A DNA stretch of 64,000 nt. It comes from Planctomycetota bacterium. GTDB taxonomy: Bacteria; Planctomycetota; UBA8742; UBA2392. The notes under the pieces are model-generated. The model made no database searches and was not told the DNA's origin. It saw only the letters and a list, made by a program, of their open reading frames with translations. Of the stretch, positions 15,385 to 23,846 are shown in pieces. Location of the stretch: NCBI GenBank assembly GCA_022071975.1, contig JAJVIO010000005.1, positions 21,864 through 85,863 on the forward strand, written 5' to 3'. The position numbers and the translations under genes are program-made. Within the stretch, counting starts at the first letter, position 1. Each line of letters opens with the position of its first letter.

Positions 15385-16326
15385 TCAGCCGGCGACCCAC
15401 ACGCGGCAGGTTTCGTCCTTGCTGCCGGTGATGATGGATTTGCCGTCGCGGCTGAAGGCCACGGCGTTGATGTGGTTGGTGTGGCCCTTGAACAGCACGC
15501 GCTGGTCGCCCTGGCTGGCATCGCTCAGCGCCGGCGGCAGGGCCGGGTTCTCGATGTCCCACAGGAACAGGGCGTTGTCCGTGCCGCCCATGGCCAGCCA
15601 CTTGCTGTCCGGGCTGAAGGCCAGCGCGGTCACCGTCTGCACGCCTGTGGGGAACGCCTTCACACTTTCGCCCGTGTCCGGGTTCCAGAGCCGGATGTGT
15701 TCTTCGTTGCCGCCGGTCGCGATCAGCTTGCCGTCGGGGCTCCAGGCCACGGTGAGCACGCTTTCGGGCCCGGCCTTGATCACGTGGAGCTGCTCGTTGG
15801 TCTCGAGGTTCCAGATGCGCACGGTGCCGTCGCTGCCCGCTGAAACGCAACGCTTGTTGTCGGGGCTGACCGCCACGCACAGGGCCGGCGCCTCGTGCTT
15901 GTTCATGACCGCGCGCTGCTTGCCCTTGGCGGCGTCCCAGCGCATCAGCTTGCGGTCGTCGGCGACGGACAAAACAAAACTGCCGTCATGGGCGAACGCG
16001 AGCCCGTTCACCGTGCCGTGGTGGCCGGTGCCGCCGCTGTACTTGGCGCCTTCCTTGCCGGCGGCGACGTCCCAGAACAGCACCTGGTTGGTGACGTTGC
16101 CGCTGGCCGCCAGCTTGCCGTCGGGGCTGATCGCCACGCCGATGATCGGCGACTTGCTGCCGCCCATGGTGTGCAGCAGCTTGCCGGCCGTGACGTCCCA
16201 GACGCGGACGTTGGTGTCTTTGCTGCCGGTGACGAGTGTTTTGCCGTCGGCGGAAAGCGCCAGGCAGAACACGTTGCCCTTGTGCCCGCGCAATACGTGT
16301 TTTGGCGTGAAGGTCGGTGTGGTCAT
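15385..16326 (-). CDS. Cytoplasmic seven-bladed WD40 protein
   Basis: A 313-residue beta-propeller. I prefer the start MTTPTFTPKH at 16326 over an upstream codon. Seven WD repeats are visible, each with ISPDGK-like and WD-dipeptide motifs (NVRVWDVTAGK, QVLFWDVAAGK, KLMRWDAAKGK, TVRIWNLETN, HIRLWNPDTG, ALFLWDIENP, TCRVWVAG). No signal peptide, so it is likely cytoplasmic. It is followed after 3 nt by the TPR protein, suggesting a scaffold pair. The 270 bp upstream, to the divergent gene at 16596, holds no other gene and must contain both promoters. Confidence 0.85.
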   Translation of the reverse strand: MTTPTFTPKHVLRGHKGNVFCLALSADGKTLVTGSKDTNVRVWDVTAGKLLHTMGGSKSPIIGVAISPDGKLAASGNVTNQVLFWDVAAGKEGAKYSGGTGHHGTVNGLAFAHDGSFVLSVADDRKLMRWDAAKGKQRAVMNKHEAPALCVAVSPDNKRCVSAGSDGTVRIWNLETNEQLHVIKAGPESVLTVAWSPDGKLIATGGNEEHIRLWNPDTGESVKAFPTGVQTVTALAFSPDSKWLAMGGTDNALFLWDIENPALPPALSDASQGDQRVLFKGHTNHINAVAFSRDGKSIITGSKDETCRVWVAG

Positions 16327-16595
16327 GGTCTCAGTCCTCGTGGCGGACCTTAGCAGCAAGGCGGGCGCGCGACAATTTTACGATTGCATACAGCGCACCG
16401 GCGGTCGCCGTTGCCGCCTTGAGTGTATTGCCCTAAGCTGGGTCAGTGAAAGGCGCAGGTTGCGCTTGGCGGCTGCAGGCGTGAGGCGCGAGGCGTGTGC
16501 GAGAGCGTTGCCCGCGCCGCATGGCAAACGCCTTAAGCCATTCAACCTGGACCTTTTGGGCACCGGACTTACCAAGAGTCGCAACGGGGGGTTGC

Positions 16596-17222
16596 ATGCT
16601 GGCATCCGTGGGGTTGTACGTCGGTATCGCCGCCGGCGCTGTGCTGGTGATCGTGATCGTGGCGCTGGCAATGCGCGGCAAGCACCAGTCCGCCGAGCCC
16701 GCGAAGCCGCAGGTGCCCGCCAATCCGCCACCGGCCGTGGACGCCGCGGTGATGACTCCCGCGCCCACCCACACGGCCGAGCCCGACCCGAGGCCCGCGC
16801 CGGAGCCGGCCAAGTCCAAACCCGCCGAGGCCGCCAAACCCGCCACCCTGCAGGTGGAAGCGCTGGCGCCATCCATGACCGACACCATGCCCGCCCTCGC
16901 CGAAGAGGAAGCGCTTTCGCCGTCGATGACGGACTCTGTGCCGATGCTGGGCGCCGAGGCCGACGAGTTGAGAATGGGCACCGACGAGCTGCCGAAGTTC
17001 GGCACCGCCGAAGTGCCGAAGCTGGATGATGGTCCAGCGAAGTACCGCACGCCCGCCGCGCAAGCTTTGTCGGAAGCCATCGCCAGCGGCACCTGCCCCA
17101 AGTGCAAGGCGCCCACGTTCGTGGGCGACGAAACCAGCGAAGACAACACCATGTACACACTGGAAGCCCGCTGCGGCGCCTGCGGCCACAAGGCCAGGCT
17201 CATCGACATGCGTGTGGGGTAG
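16596..17222 (+). CDS. Membrane-anchored proline-rich protein with C-terminal zinc ribbon
   Basis: A 208-residue protein if it starts at ATG 16596, just before a single transmembrane helix (VGLYVGIAAGAVLVIVIVAL, about 4-23). A Pro/Ala/Glu-rich linker follows with two copies of a PSMTDTMPALAEEE/PSMTDSVPMLGAE motif. The C-terminus has CPKCKAPTF and CGACGHKARL, a CxxC...CxxC zinc ribbon. The topology suggests an anchored cytoplasmic ribbon. An ATG at 16530 is a weaker start. Its stop codon lies in the first unit of the 51-bp tandem repeat. Function unknown. Confidence 0.65.
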   Translation: MLASVGLYVGIAAGAVLVIVIVALAMRGKHQSAEPAKPQVPANPPPAVDAAVMTPAPTHTAEPDPRPAPEPAKSKPAEAAKPATLQVEALAPSMTDTMPALAEEEALSPSMTDSVPMLGAEADELRMGTDELPKFGTAEVPKLDDGPAKYRTPAAQALSEAIASGTCPKCKAPTFVGDETSEDNTMYTLEARCGACGHKARLIDMRVG

Positions 17223-17373
17223 GGACACGCGGCAGCGTGTCCCCACGGCCGGCGCAAGATGGGCGTCGGGTAGGGACACGCGGCAGCGTGTCCCCACGGA
17301 CGGCGCAGGATACGCGCGGGGCAGGGACACGCGGCAGCGTGTCCCTACGATCGGCGCAGAATCCGCCCGTCCA
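17221..17373. repeat. 51-bp tandem hairpin repeat, three copies, covering two stop codons
   Basis: Units start AGGGACACGCGGCAGCGTGT at 17221, 17272 and 17323. Each contains the hairpin GGACACGC-GGCA-GCGTGTCC and then a CGGCGCA tail. The first unit contains the stop of the plus-strand gene 16596 and the third encodes the last residues and stop of the minus-strand transporter 17345, so the array is the shared 3' end of convergent genes. Confidence 0.92.
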
Positions 17374-18244
17374 CCAACAGCAGCCCCAGCGCGATCACGG
17401 CCATGCCCGCGACCTGCCGCCACTCCAGCACTTCGCCCAGCAGCGGCACACACAGCAGGGTCGAGCTGACCGGCACCAGCAGCGTCACCAGCAAAATGTT
17501 CGTCGCCCCCGCCGCCTTCAGCAGCTTGAAGTACAGCACGTAGGCGAACGAAGTGCTCACCAGCGCCAGCGCAACCAGCGAAGCCAGCGACTGCCAGCCG
17601 GGCGTCGCGTGCCAGGGCTGCTCCAGCGCCGCCAGCGGCGCGATCAGGATTGCCGCGGCCGTGAGCTGCCCGGTCGCCAGGGCCAGCGGCGGCACCTGGC
17701 CGACTCTGCGGCCGAAGATGCCGGCCAGGGCGTAGCACACGCCGGCGCCGAGCACTGCCAGGTAGGCCAGCAGCTCGCCCTCGCCGGACAGGGCTTCGCG
17801 CCCGACCATCACGCCGACGCCGACCACGCCCAGCAGACAGCCGGCGAGGCGGTTGAGCGTGAGCCGTTCATCGCGGGTCATGAAGTGCGCCAGCACCACG
17901 GTGAACAGCGGGGTGGTGGCGTTCAGCATGCTGGCGAGCGCGCCGCCGATGCGGGTGAGGCCCCAGAACATCAGGGCGAAGGGCAGCGCGTTGTTGAACA
18001 GGCCCAGCAGGAAGTACCAGCCCCACATGCGCCCGCCGGGCAGCTTCACGCGCATGGGGCGCAGCGCGATGTGCAGGGCCAGCGCCGCCAGGGCCAGGCG
18101 CAGGAACACCAGCGACATGGGGCCGAAGTCGCGCAGGCCCAGCTCTATAAAGAGGAAGGATCCGCCCCACAGCACCGACAGGCCCAGCAGCAGCCCCCAT
18201 TCGCGGGCGGTCATGGCGCGTGCTGCGGTGGGGGGCGCATTCAT
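17345..18244 (-). CDS. EamA/DMT-superfamily transporter
   Basis: A 299-residue permease of the drug/metabolite transporter superfamily with about ten transmembrane helices arranged as two EamA repeats (about 12-150 and 160-292). The first helix, WGLLLGLSVLWGGSFLFIE, and the conserved LFTVVLAHFMTRDERL and LVPVSSTLLCVPLLGEVL segments are characteristic. Substrate cannot be predicted. The last residues (RILRRS) and stop are encoded by the third 51-bp hairpin repeat. A second ATG at 18214 (MTAREW) is an alternative start. Confidence 0.9.
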   Translation of the reverse strand: MNAPPTAARAMTAREWGLLLGLSVLWGGSFLFIELGLRDFGPMSLVFLRLALAALALHIALRPMRVKLPGGRMWGWYFLLGLFNNALPFALMFWGLTRIGGALASMLNATTPLFTVVLAHFMTRDERLTLNRLAGCLLGVVGVGVMVGREALSGEGELLAYLAVLGAGVCYALAGIFGRRVGQVPPLALATGQLTAAAILIAPLAALEQPWHATPGWQSLASLVALALVSTSFAYVLYFKLLKAAGATNILLVTLLVPVSSTLLCVPLLGEVLEWRQVAGMAVIALGLLLVDGRILRRS

Positions 18245-18289
18245 GGCGCGGCAGCATACGCGGCGGCAAGGCGCGCGCCATGGGTGCTG

Positions 18290-19642
18290 CTAGAGGTACG
18301 CCTGCTCAACCAGCGCGTGCAACTCGGCGATCGCGCCGGGCTCACCGGCTTGTGCCGCCCTCGAGGCGTTGGCGATGCGCTCGTACAGCCCGCCGATGTC
18401 ACGGCCGGGAATCGGCAGCGCGCGCAGGTGGCTGATCTTCACCTGCGGGAATGCTTTCTGGCGCGCGTCTCTGAACATCGCGCGGTGGATGCGCGCGGCG
18501 GTGTTGCTGTTCAGCACGCCCAGCAGGTAGTCGAGATCGTGGCCGGGCGCGCCGTAGCAGGCCAGCACCGAGTTGCGAAACAGGGCCCAGGGCTGGTGCT
18601 TTGCGGCGATCGGGCGCGAGGCGGTCTGGCGCAGCACGATCAGCGCTTCGCGGTAGCGAGCCTCGGGCGACACGCGCGCGTAGCGGCCTTCCGGCAGCTC
18701 CACCTCGCGCAGCCAGTGGTTCGGAGCCGCCAGCTTGAACGGCTCAATGTCGCGGCCCACGCGCAGGGGGCGGCCTTGCGCCTCGCGCGAAACGATCAGT
18801 TGCGCGGCGTTGCCGGTGTGCACACCCACGTCGCCGAAGCTTTCGGCCGGCAGGGGCGCGAAGCGGCGCACGCGGGCCAGCAGGGCGGCGTCGGCGTCGG
18901 CAAGCCAGGGGCGCTCAGAACCGCCGCCCGCGCCGAACACGAACATACCCGTGGGTTCGGTGACGCCCTCGAACACGCCTTCGCCCAGCTCAAGCGCGTG
19001 CTGCAGGCTGAAGTGCGCCGTCACCGCGCGGCGCGCGGCACCGTAGCCGACCAGGTCCGCCATCTGCATGGGCAGCAGCAGGCCCAGGCGGCCGTAATCT
19101 TGACGTGTCAAGTGTGCGCACTGCTCGGCAAAGGCGGTGTGCAGCGCAGGCCAGCCCGCGAAGGCGGCAAAACGCGCGGCCAGCGCCGCTCTCCGCGCGG
19201 GCGCAAGCTCTACGGCATGCCGCCCGGAAAAGCTGACCCAGGGCGGGTTAGCCAGCACCACGTCATACTCGCCCGTGGCGACCAGCCCGTCGCACACACT
19301 CGCCACGGGCGCGGCTTGAAGTCCCAGTGCGGCGGCGGCCTGGTTCAGCACTTCGTTACAGGCGGCCACGTTGGCGGCGTCGATGTCCCAGCCCTGCAGG
19401 CCGCCCTGCATCCAGTGGGGCAGCCAGTGCGGGCGCTCGGCGGCTGCCCACTCCAGCGCGCCCAGCAGCAGCGCGCCCGCGCCGCAGGCCGGGTCCAGCA
19501 GGCTGGGCGGATTCTCCAGCGGCTCCAGTGTCAGCCGCGCCAGTTGCAGCGCGACCTCGCGCGGCGTGAACACGCGGCCGGGCCCGCGCGCCAGCCGCCG
19601 AGCGTGCTGATCGTGAAGCTGCCAGGCGGAATCGAAACTCAA
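18290..19642 (-). CDS. Orphan N6-adenine DNA methyltransferase
   Basis: A 450-residue SAM-dependent methyltransferase of the gamma-like N6A class. FTPREVA at about 25-31, the SAM motif DPACGAGALL at 50-59 and the catalytic NPPW at 132-135 are clear. The C-terminal half has the feature of TaqI/Eco57I-type specificity domains: LLGVLNSNTAARIHR and FPQVKISHLRALPIP. No nuclease motif or restriction gene is adjacent, so it is solitary: regulatory methylation or a remnant of a type II/IIG system. The start is TTG 19642, overlapping the stop of the upstream gene (TTGA), which implies translational coupling. Confidence 0.85.
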   Translation of the reverse strand: MSFDSAWQLHDQHARRLARGPGRVFTPREVALQLARLTLEPLENPPSLLDPACGAGALLLGALEWAAAERPHWLPHWMQGGLQGWDIDAANVAACNEVLNQAAAALGLQAAPVASVCDGLVATGEYDVVLANPPWVSFSGRHAVELAPARRAALAARFAAFAGWPALHTAFAEQCAHLTRQDYGRLGLLLPMQMADLVGYGAARRAVTAHFSLQHALELGEGVFEGVTEPTGMFVFGAGGGSERPWLADADAALLARVRRFAPLPAESFGDVGVHTGNAAQLIVSREAQGRPLRVGRDIEPFKLAAPNHWLREVELPEGRYARVSPEARYREALIVLRQTASRPIAAKHQPWALFRNSVLACYGAPGHDLDYLLGVLNSNTAARIHRAMFRDARQKAFPQVKISHLRALPIPGRDIGGLYERIANASRAAQAGEPGAIAELHALVEQAYL

Positions 19643-20496
19643 CGGGGCGCCTTGAAAAGCTGGTTGCCGTTTTCGTCCAGCAGCTCCACCACCGGCTTGT
19701 CCTTGTCGGTCACCACCACCGCGGCGCGCGACTTGCCGGCCTTGTCGGCGATGGTCAGGCCGTTGTCGCCGTTGCGTTCGCTGAACAGCAGAGTGCGCAC
19801 GGTGTCGGACTCATCCAGCACGCCGACGCCGGCCCAGCCGTCGGCGTTCACGCCCGCCACCATGCGCGGCTTGCCGTTGGCATCACGCAGCATGATGGCC
19901 GGCGAGCTGTCTTCCTTCAGTACAAATTTCATGCGCTCGTTGCCCTTGGCATCCAGCAGCAGCAGGTTGGGCTGGCCGTTGCTGTTGCCGAACGCGGCCA
20001 TGTTGGCCCCCTTGGGGTCGTTCATCACCAGGATCGAGTCTTTCTCTCCCTGCACGGTCAGCAGGCTGGCGAGTTTGCCGTTGGCGAAGTTCATGCTCAG
20101 CGTGGGCGCGCCGTCCTTGTCGTTGCCCAGGCCCGCGCGCTGGCGGCCTTCCTTGTCGGCGAACGCGAGGCCGCTCCAGCCGTCGGCCGTGGCGCCCAGC
20201 ACCACGCGCGACTTCTGTTTCGCGTCGGTGAAGTTGATCGCCATGGAGCCGTCTTTCTTGATGCGCACGGCCACGTTGCTCTTCATGTCGTCGCCCCAGA
20301 GCTCGAACTCGGTGGCGCCGCCCGCCGCGGACATGCGCGCGCGCACGCGGCCCTGGTCGTCCACGATCTCGAGGCGCTTGCCGCGAAGGGTGTCGCCGTC
20401 CTGGGCCTGCACGGCGCCCGGCTGGAACAGCCACTGGGCCAGCGCCCCACCAAGCAGCGCGGCGATCAGGGTGAAGATCAGTTGGGTGGTCTTCAT
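19639..20496 (-). CDS. Secreted or anchored repeat protein of unknown function
   Basis: A 285-residue protein with an N-terminal signal/anchor helix (about 6-22) ending near AVQAQDG. The remainder is made of roughly 25-30-residue beta units with recurring D-x-x-G-x-x-R patterns (IVDDQGRVRARM, FADKEGRQRAGL, LLDAKGNERMKF, LRDANGKPRMVA, IADKAGKSRAAV, LLDENGNQLFKA), probably a beta-solenoid or sheet stack. GGAGG lies properly before the ATG. It is translationally coupled to the methyltransferase, an odd pairing for an exported protein. No known family is assigned. Confidence 0.7.
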   Translation of the reverse strand: MKTTQLIFTLIAALLGGALAQWLFQPGAVQAQDGDTLRGKRLEIVDDQGRVRARMSAAGGATEFELWGDDMKSNVAVRIKKDGSMAINFTDAKQKSRVVLGATADGWSGLAFADKEGRQRAGLGNDKDGAPTLSMNFANGKLASLLTVQGEKDSILVMNDPKGANMAAFGNSNGQPNLLLLDAKGNERMKFVLKEDSSPAIMLRDANGKPRMVAGVNADGWAGVGVLDESDTVRTLLFSERNGDNGLTIADKAGKSRAAVVVTDKDKPVVELLDENGNQLFKAPR

Positions 20497-20579
20497 GGCA
20501 GCCTCCGGGTTGGATTCTGGATTTTAGATTCTGGATTGCGGATTGCTGTCAATGACTGACAACAACTGGAGTTCCATTC

Positions 20580-20700
20580 CTGGGTTTGTGCCGTCGCATA
20601 CTGCGACACGCGAAGACGCAAAGGTCGCGAAGATCGCGAAGCAAAAGCCTGCTTCAAGCAGTTCTTCGCGTATTCTTCGCGCCTTCGCGTGAGGCAGTTT
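20580..20700. repeat. CGCGAAG-type inverted repeat region
   Basis: The gap 20497-20772 holds no gene. CGCGAAGACGCAAAG and TCGCGAAGATCGCGAAG on the left are complementary to CTTCGCGTATTCTTCGCGCC on the right, around GCCTGCTTCAAGCAG. The same family appears at 37085-37165, 45755-46110 and 55030-55235. Confidence 0.7.
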
Positions 20701-20772
20701 GAGAGACGTTCAACTCGAAGGAGTAGCTTTGAAGCGCAGTGATCCGCGCGCTCGAATCGGCGCAATCCAAAA

Positions 20773-20964
20773 TCACCCTTTGCGCCGGGGAGGGAACTTG
20801 GGGTAGAGGGCCTGCTTGTGGCCCGGCTGGCCGCCCTGCTGGGTGCCGCGGCCGGCGTGGGTTCCCTGGGTGGATGGCGGGGCGTGCTGCGCCAGGGCGT
20901 CCTCTTCGGTGCCCTTGAGTACGCGGGCGTTGCCGCCCTCTTCGTGCCAGTTGGCCTGCCTCAT
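20773..20964 (-). CDS. Small hydrophilic protein coupled to the redoxin
   Basis: A 63-residue Gly/Gln/His-rich protein with a basic end (KFPPRRKG). Its ATG overlaps the redoxin stop (ATGA), the main evidence that it is translated. It has no membrane helix, Cys or recognisable domain. Confidence 0.5.
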   Translation of the reverse strand: MRQANWHEEGGNARVLKGTEEDALAQHAPPSTQGTHAGRGTQQGGQPGHKQALYPKFPPRRKG

Positions 20965-21737
20965 TGCTGCTCCGGGGCGGGCTGAACTTTTGCGGGTTCG
21001 GGCTCGGGCTTGTCGGCGCCCAGCTTGTCGATCGGGCAGCAGCCCTTGGCCGGCAGATAGCGCCAGTCGGGCGTCTTGCCGGCAAGCAGCTGCTTCAGCA
21101 CCAGGCGCAGGTAGCGCACGCTGACGCGCTGCGGGTTGCGGGCGTCGTCAATGCCGCCGCGGTACTGCAGGCGGCCCTGCTGGTCGAACACGAAGCACTC
21201 GGTGCTCACGCGCGCGCCGAAGCGGTCGGCCAGCGCGTTGCCTTCTTCTTTCAGCACGGTCAGGCGCAGGCGGTCAGCATCGCCGTCATGGAAGTGCGCG
21301 CGCAATTCCTCAAGGCTTTCCATCGCGCTGCTGTTCACGGCCCAGAACTTCACGTCGCCCGCGAAGTCCGAAGCCAGCGTGTTCAGCCGCTCTTCGTAAA
21401 TCTTGCTGGTCGGGCAGAAGCTTGAAACCCAAACGATTACCGTGAACTTGTTCGCGCTGAAGTCGATGCTGTGCTTGTTGCCGTCAATGTCCGCCAGCGT
21501 GACTTCGCCGGCCGGGTCATTCAGTTTCAGGCCGGGCAATGTGGCCGGTATGCTGCCGTCAGTGGTGGCGGCCTCGAAATCGACGTGTTCAACGCCGGGA
21601 GTCTCGGAAACGCCCTCAGGCGCGAGCAGTCCGAGGTACTCGCAGCACTCCTCAACCGTTTCCGGCATAAAGAGATACGTCGCGTAGCCGGTGAATACCA
21701 CCAGCGCAATCACGATCAGAGGCGTCAGGTATTTCAT
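20961..21737 (-). CDS. Membrane-anchored redoxin (AhpC/TSA-thioredoxin-like)
   Basis: A 258-residue protein starting MKYLTPLIVIALVVFTGYA, a single N-terminal anchor. After a Cys-containing linker (ECCEYLG), residues about 70-230 form a thioredoxin fold: LADIDGNKHSIDF, then FTVIVWVSSFCPTSKIYEERL with one Cys in an FCPTS motif (peroxiredoxin-like rather than CxxC). Later come FVFDQQGRLQYRGGIDD and, C-terminally, LPAKGCCPID. This layout is common in planctomycete redoxins facing the periplasm; the electron donor is unknown. It is divergent from the EF-hand gene. Confidence 0.82.
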   Translation of the reverse strand: MKYLTPLIVIALVVFTGYATYLFMPETVEECCEYLGLLAPEGVSETPGVEHVDFEAATTDGSIPATLPGLKLNDPAGEVTLADIDGNKHSIDFSANKFTVIVWVSSFCPTSKIYEERLNTLASDFAGDVKFWAVNSSAMESLEELRAHFHDGDADRLRLTVLKEEGNALADRFGARVSTECFVFDQQGRLQYRGGIDDARNPQRVSVRYLRLVLKQLLAGKTPDWRYLPAKGCCPIDKLGADKPEPEPAKVQPAPEQQ

Positions 21738-21822
21738 GGTCAAAATATCCGCAACTCGGTTGGCTCAGGCGTGTTTCATGGCCGAAGATATCAACAAGCC
21801 CGACAGGGCATAAGGAGCAATC

Positions 21823-22638
21823 ATGAAACGCGCCATGGTAGTGGCAGCATTCCTTGGATCGCTGGCGTTCAGCGTCCCACTTTTCGCACAGGATGAACAG
21901 AAGCCCGCCGAGACTCCCAAAGAGGAGCCGAAGGAAGAAACCAAGGAAGAAGCCAAGCCCGCACGGCCAGAACGCAAGCGCATGGACCGCACCGCCCTGC
22001 AGGAGCTCGGCCGTGTGATGCGCACCCTGGACACTGACAAAGACGGCAAGGTCAACGGCGATGAGCTGGGTGACGAAGAACTGTTCAAGAAACTCGATAA
22101 GGACGAAGACGGCTTCCTGACCGTGCAGGAAATGCTGGCGGACAAGGATGCCGTGGTAGCCGGCGTCGAGAAGCGCGAAGCCGAGGCCATGAAGGAAGAG
22201 TTCGGCATTCTTGACCGCGACGACAGCGGCAAACTCAACAAGGAAGAGCTGGGCAGCGACTTCGCCGGCCTGCTGGAAAGCGGCGACAAGGACAAAGACG
22301 GCGAGCTGAACCTCGAAGAGTTCAACGAGGCGCGCAAGGCAGCATCCAAAGCCCCAGCCGACAAAGAGCGCCCCCAGCGCGGCAACATCATGGAGCAGCT
22401 GGACAAGGACGGCGACGGCAAGATCAGCAAGGAAGAAGCGCCGGAGCGGTTGAAGGAGAACTTCGACAAGCTGGACAAGGACGGCGACGGCTTCCTCACC
22501 CAGGAAGAGTTGAAGGCCGCGCGCCCCCAGCGCCAGCGTCCCAACCGCCAGGCCCCGGAAGGCGAGAAGAAGGAAGAAGCGCCAAAGAAAGACAGCGAAG
22601 CGCCCAAGGGCGAAGGCGAAAAGGAAGACGAGTTTTAG
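21823..22638 (+). CDS. Secreted EF-hand calcium-binding protein
   Basis: A 271-residue protein with a signal peptide (cut near LFAQDE). A Glu/Lys/Pro-rich linker follows, then six EF-hand loops: DTDKDGKVNGDE, DKDEDGFLTVQE, DRDDSGKLNKEE, DKDKDGELNLEE, DKDGDGKISKEE and DKDGDGFLTQEE. All have the 1,3,5 acidic/Asn and 12-Glu ligands. The C-terminal tail is again Lys/Glu/Pro-rich. AAGGAG precedes ATG 21823. Ca2+ binding outside the cytoplasm is a firm prediction; the partner is unknown. A hairpin pair follows the stop. Confidence 0.88.
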   Translation: MKRAMVVAAFLGSLAFSVPLFAQDEQKPAETPKEEPKEETKEEAKPARPERKRMDRTALQELGRVMRTLDTDKDGKVNGDELGDEELFKKLDKDEDGFLTVQEMLADKDAVVAGVEKREAEAMKEEFGILDRDDSGKLNKEELGSDFAGLLESGDKDKDGELNLEEFNEARKAASKAPADKERPQRGNIMEQLDKDGDGKISKEEAPERLKENFDKLDKDGDGFLTQEELKAARPQRQRPNRQAPEGEKKEEAPKKDSEAPKGEGEKEDEF

Positions 22639-22644
22639 GCCAAC

Positions 22645-22723
22645 GCCCGGGATGCCAATCCCGGGCGGGTTAACCCTCGAATCGCGACTTCAGCTTGAGC
22701 AGCCCGGTGTTTGCACACCGGGC
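22645..22723 (+). terminator. Paired palindromes after the EF-hand gene
   Basis: GCCCGGGATGCCAATCCCGGGC (arms GCCCGGGAT...ATCCCGGGC, 22645-22666) and GCCCGGTG/CACCGGGC (22702-22723), the second followed by TTTGGCTTT. The same ordered pair follows the adenylate cyclase gene at 43304-43380. Confidence 0.8.
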
Positions 22724-22730
22724 TTTGGCT

Positions 22731-23069
22731 TTAACTCTTCGCCACCAGCGTTACGTGCCAGATTTTGTCGCCGCGCACGCGATAGATCGCCACTGCGTTG
22801 CGCCGCACGTTGTCGGCGCGGCCTATCACTTCTTCATCGTCGATCACCCAGTCGGCGGCGGTGATACGTTTGGTGATCAGCGCCATCTGGTTCGGGTTGG
22901 CCTTGAACAGCGGGCCGTAAACTTCGCGCAACTGGGCAATGCCGTCGCAGCGCACCTTGCCGTTGCCGTCCACCACTTTGACGTCGTCGGTGTAGGTGGC
23001 GGCGAAGGCGTCAATGTCGCACTGGTTGTAGGCCTCAAGCTGTTTCTGGACCACTTCTTCCGGTGTCAT
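22731..23069 (-). CDS. NTF2-like (SnoaL-type) small protein
   Basis: A 112-residue cone-shaped NTF2-superfamily protein. It begins MTPEEVVQKQLEAYNQCDID, has AATYTDDVKVVDGNGKVR (the first sheet), DGIAQLREVYGPLF, and ends with YRVRGDKIWHVTLVAKS. Such proteins are small enzymes or ligand-binding modules; no specific residues define a reaction here. Its start overlaps the end of the preceding membrane-protein gene by 35 nt, indicating one operon. Confidence 0.82.
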   Translation of the reverse strand: MTPEEVVQKQLEAYNQCDIDAFAATYTDDVKVVDGNGKVRCDGIAQLREVYGPLFKANPNQMALITKRITAADWVIDDEEVIGRADNVRRNAVAIYRVRGDKIWHVTLVAKS

Positions 23070-23742
23070 CGTCTTCCTCGGCTGGCGGGGTCTCTACGGG
23101 CTCGGTCTTACCGAACAGCAGCACCGCAATCCAGCCCAGCGGTGACGCGAACAGCGCGCCCAGCAGGCCGGAAACCAACAGGCGCGCAAGCAGCGTACGT
23201 TTCAGGGTCACTGACAGCTCAGCCCCATCCATACCCGCCATGCGGGCCGCGCCCAGGGCAATGCCGACGACGAATCCGATCGCGATGCAGGCCGGCAGGA
23301 TGGCGCGAGCGGCACCTGACAGTCGCCAGACCGGCCCCTTGGGCGCAGGCGGAGGTGCTTCGCCCGGCCAGGGCTCCGAACGCTGCAGCAGGCCGATGCG
23401 GGCCTCGGTGCTGTTGATCGCGGTAAGGTACTCGTGCAGCTTGCGCTGGCCGTCGGGATCGGCGAATACCTTGTTTTCGTCACCCAACTCTTCAAGCTCG
23501 ATGCGCTTCTGGTCGCGCAGCTTCATCACGGCGACCACCACGAAGACCGGGAAAAACCAGAACACGAACACCAGGCAGTAGCCGGCAAGGAACGCCAGCA
23601 CCCAGTGCAATGCATAGCTCAGCAGGCCGGGATCTCGGCCGATGTCCCAGATCAGCAGAAAGAACCCGGTGCTGATCGCCCAGAACACCAGGCTCAGCGT
23701 AACGCCCACCTTCAGCCTTCTCTTTTCGTGCGGCCTCAACAT
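23035..23742 (-). CDS. Hypothetical membrane protein
   Basis: A 235-residue protein with two N-terminal helices (about 12-33 and 42-74), a central cytoplasmic charged segment (ELEELGDENKVFADPDGQRK) and two further hydrophobic helices (about 147-167 and 187-210), followed by an acidic tail (AEEDDDTG). No family is recognised. It is first in an operon with the NTF2-like protein. Divergent promoters toward this gene and the one at 23847 must lie in 23743-23846. Confidence 0.65.
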   Translation of the reverse strand: MLRPHEKRRLKVGVTLSLVFWAISTGFFLLIWDIGRDPGLLSYALHWVLAFLAGYCLVFVFWFFPVFVVVAVMKLRDQKRIELEELGDENKVFADPDGQRKLHEYLTAINSTEARIGLLQRSEPWPGEAPPPAPKGPVWRLSGAARAILPACIAIGFVVGIALGAARMAGMDGAELSVTLKRTLLARLLVSGLLGALFASPLGWIAVLLFGKTEPVETPPAEEDDDTGRSGPETA

Positions 23743-23846
23743 GGCTTCATTTCATCAACTGCCCGTGGGCGGCCAATTACAATCCCGTCCCCGTGATGTA
23801 CTGAAATCCGCGGCCGTGCAATTCGGAATCACGCACGGAGGCGAAC

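Noticed and set aside
13804..15843. 679-residue plus-strand open frame
   Set aside because: Mostly antisense to the TPR and WD40 genes and partly a translation of repeat palindromes. Only the GGAGG-ATG at 13858 looked real, but it leads into repeats.
17102..20527. 1141-residue plus-strand open frame
   Set aside because: Runs through the 51-bp repeats and is antisense to three supported genes; no recognisable domain.
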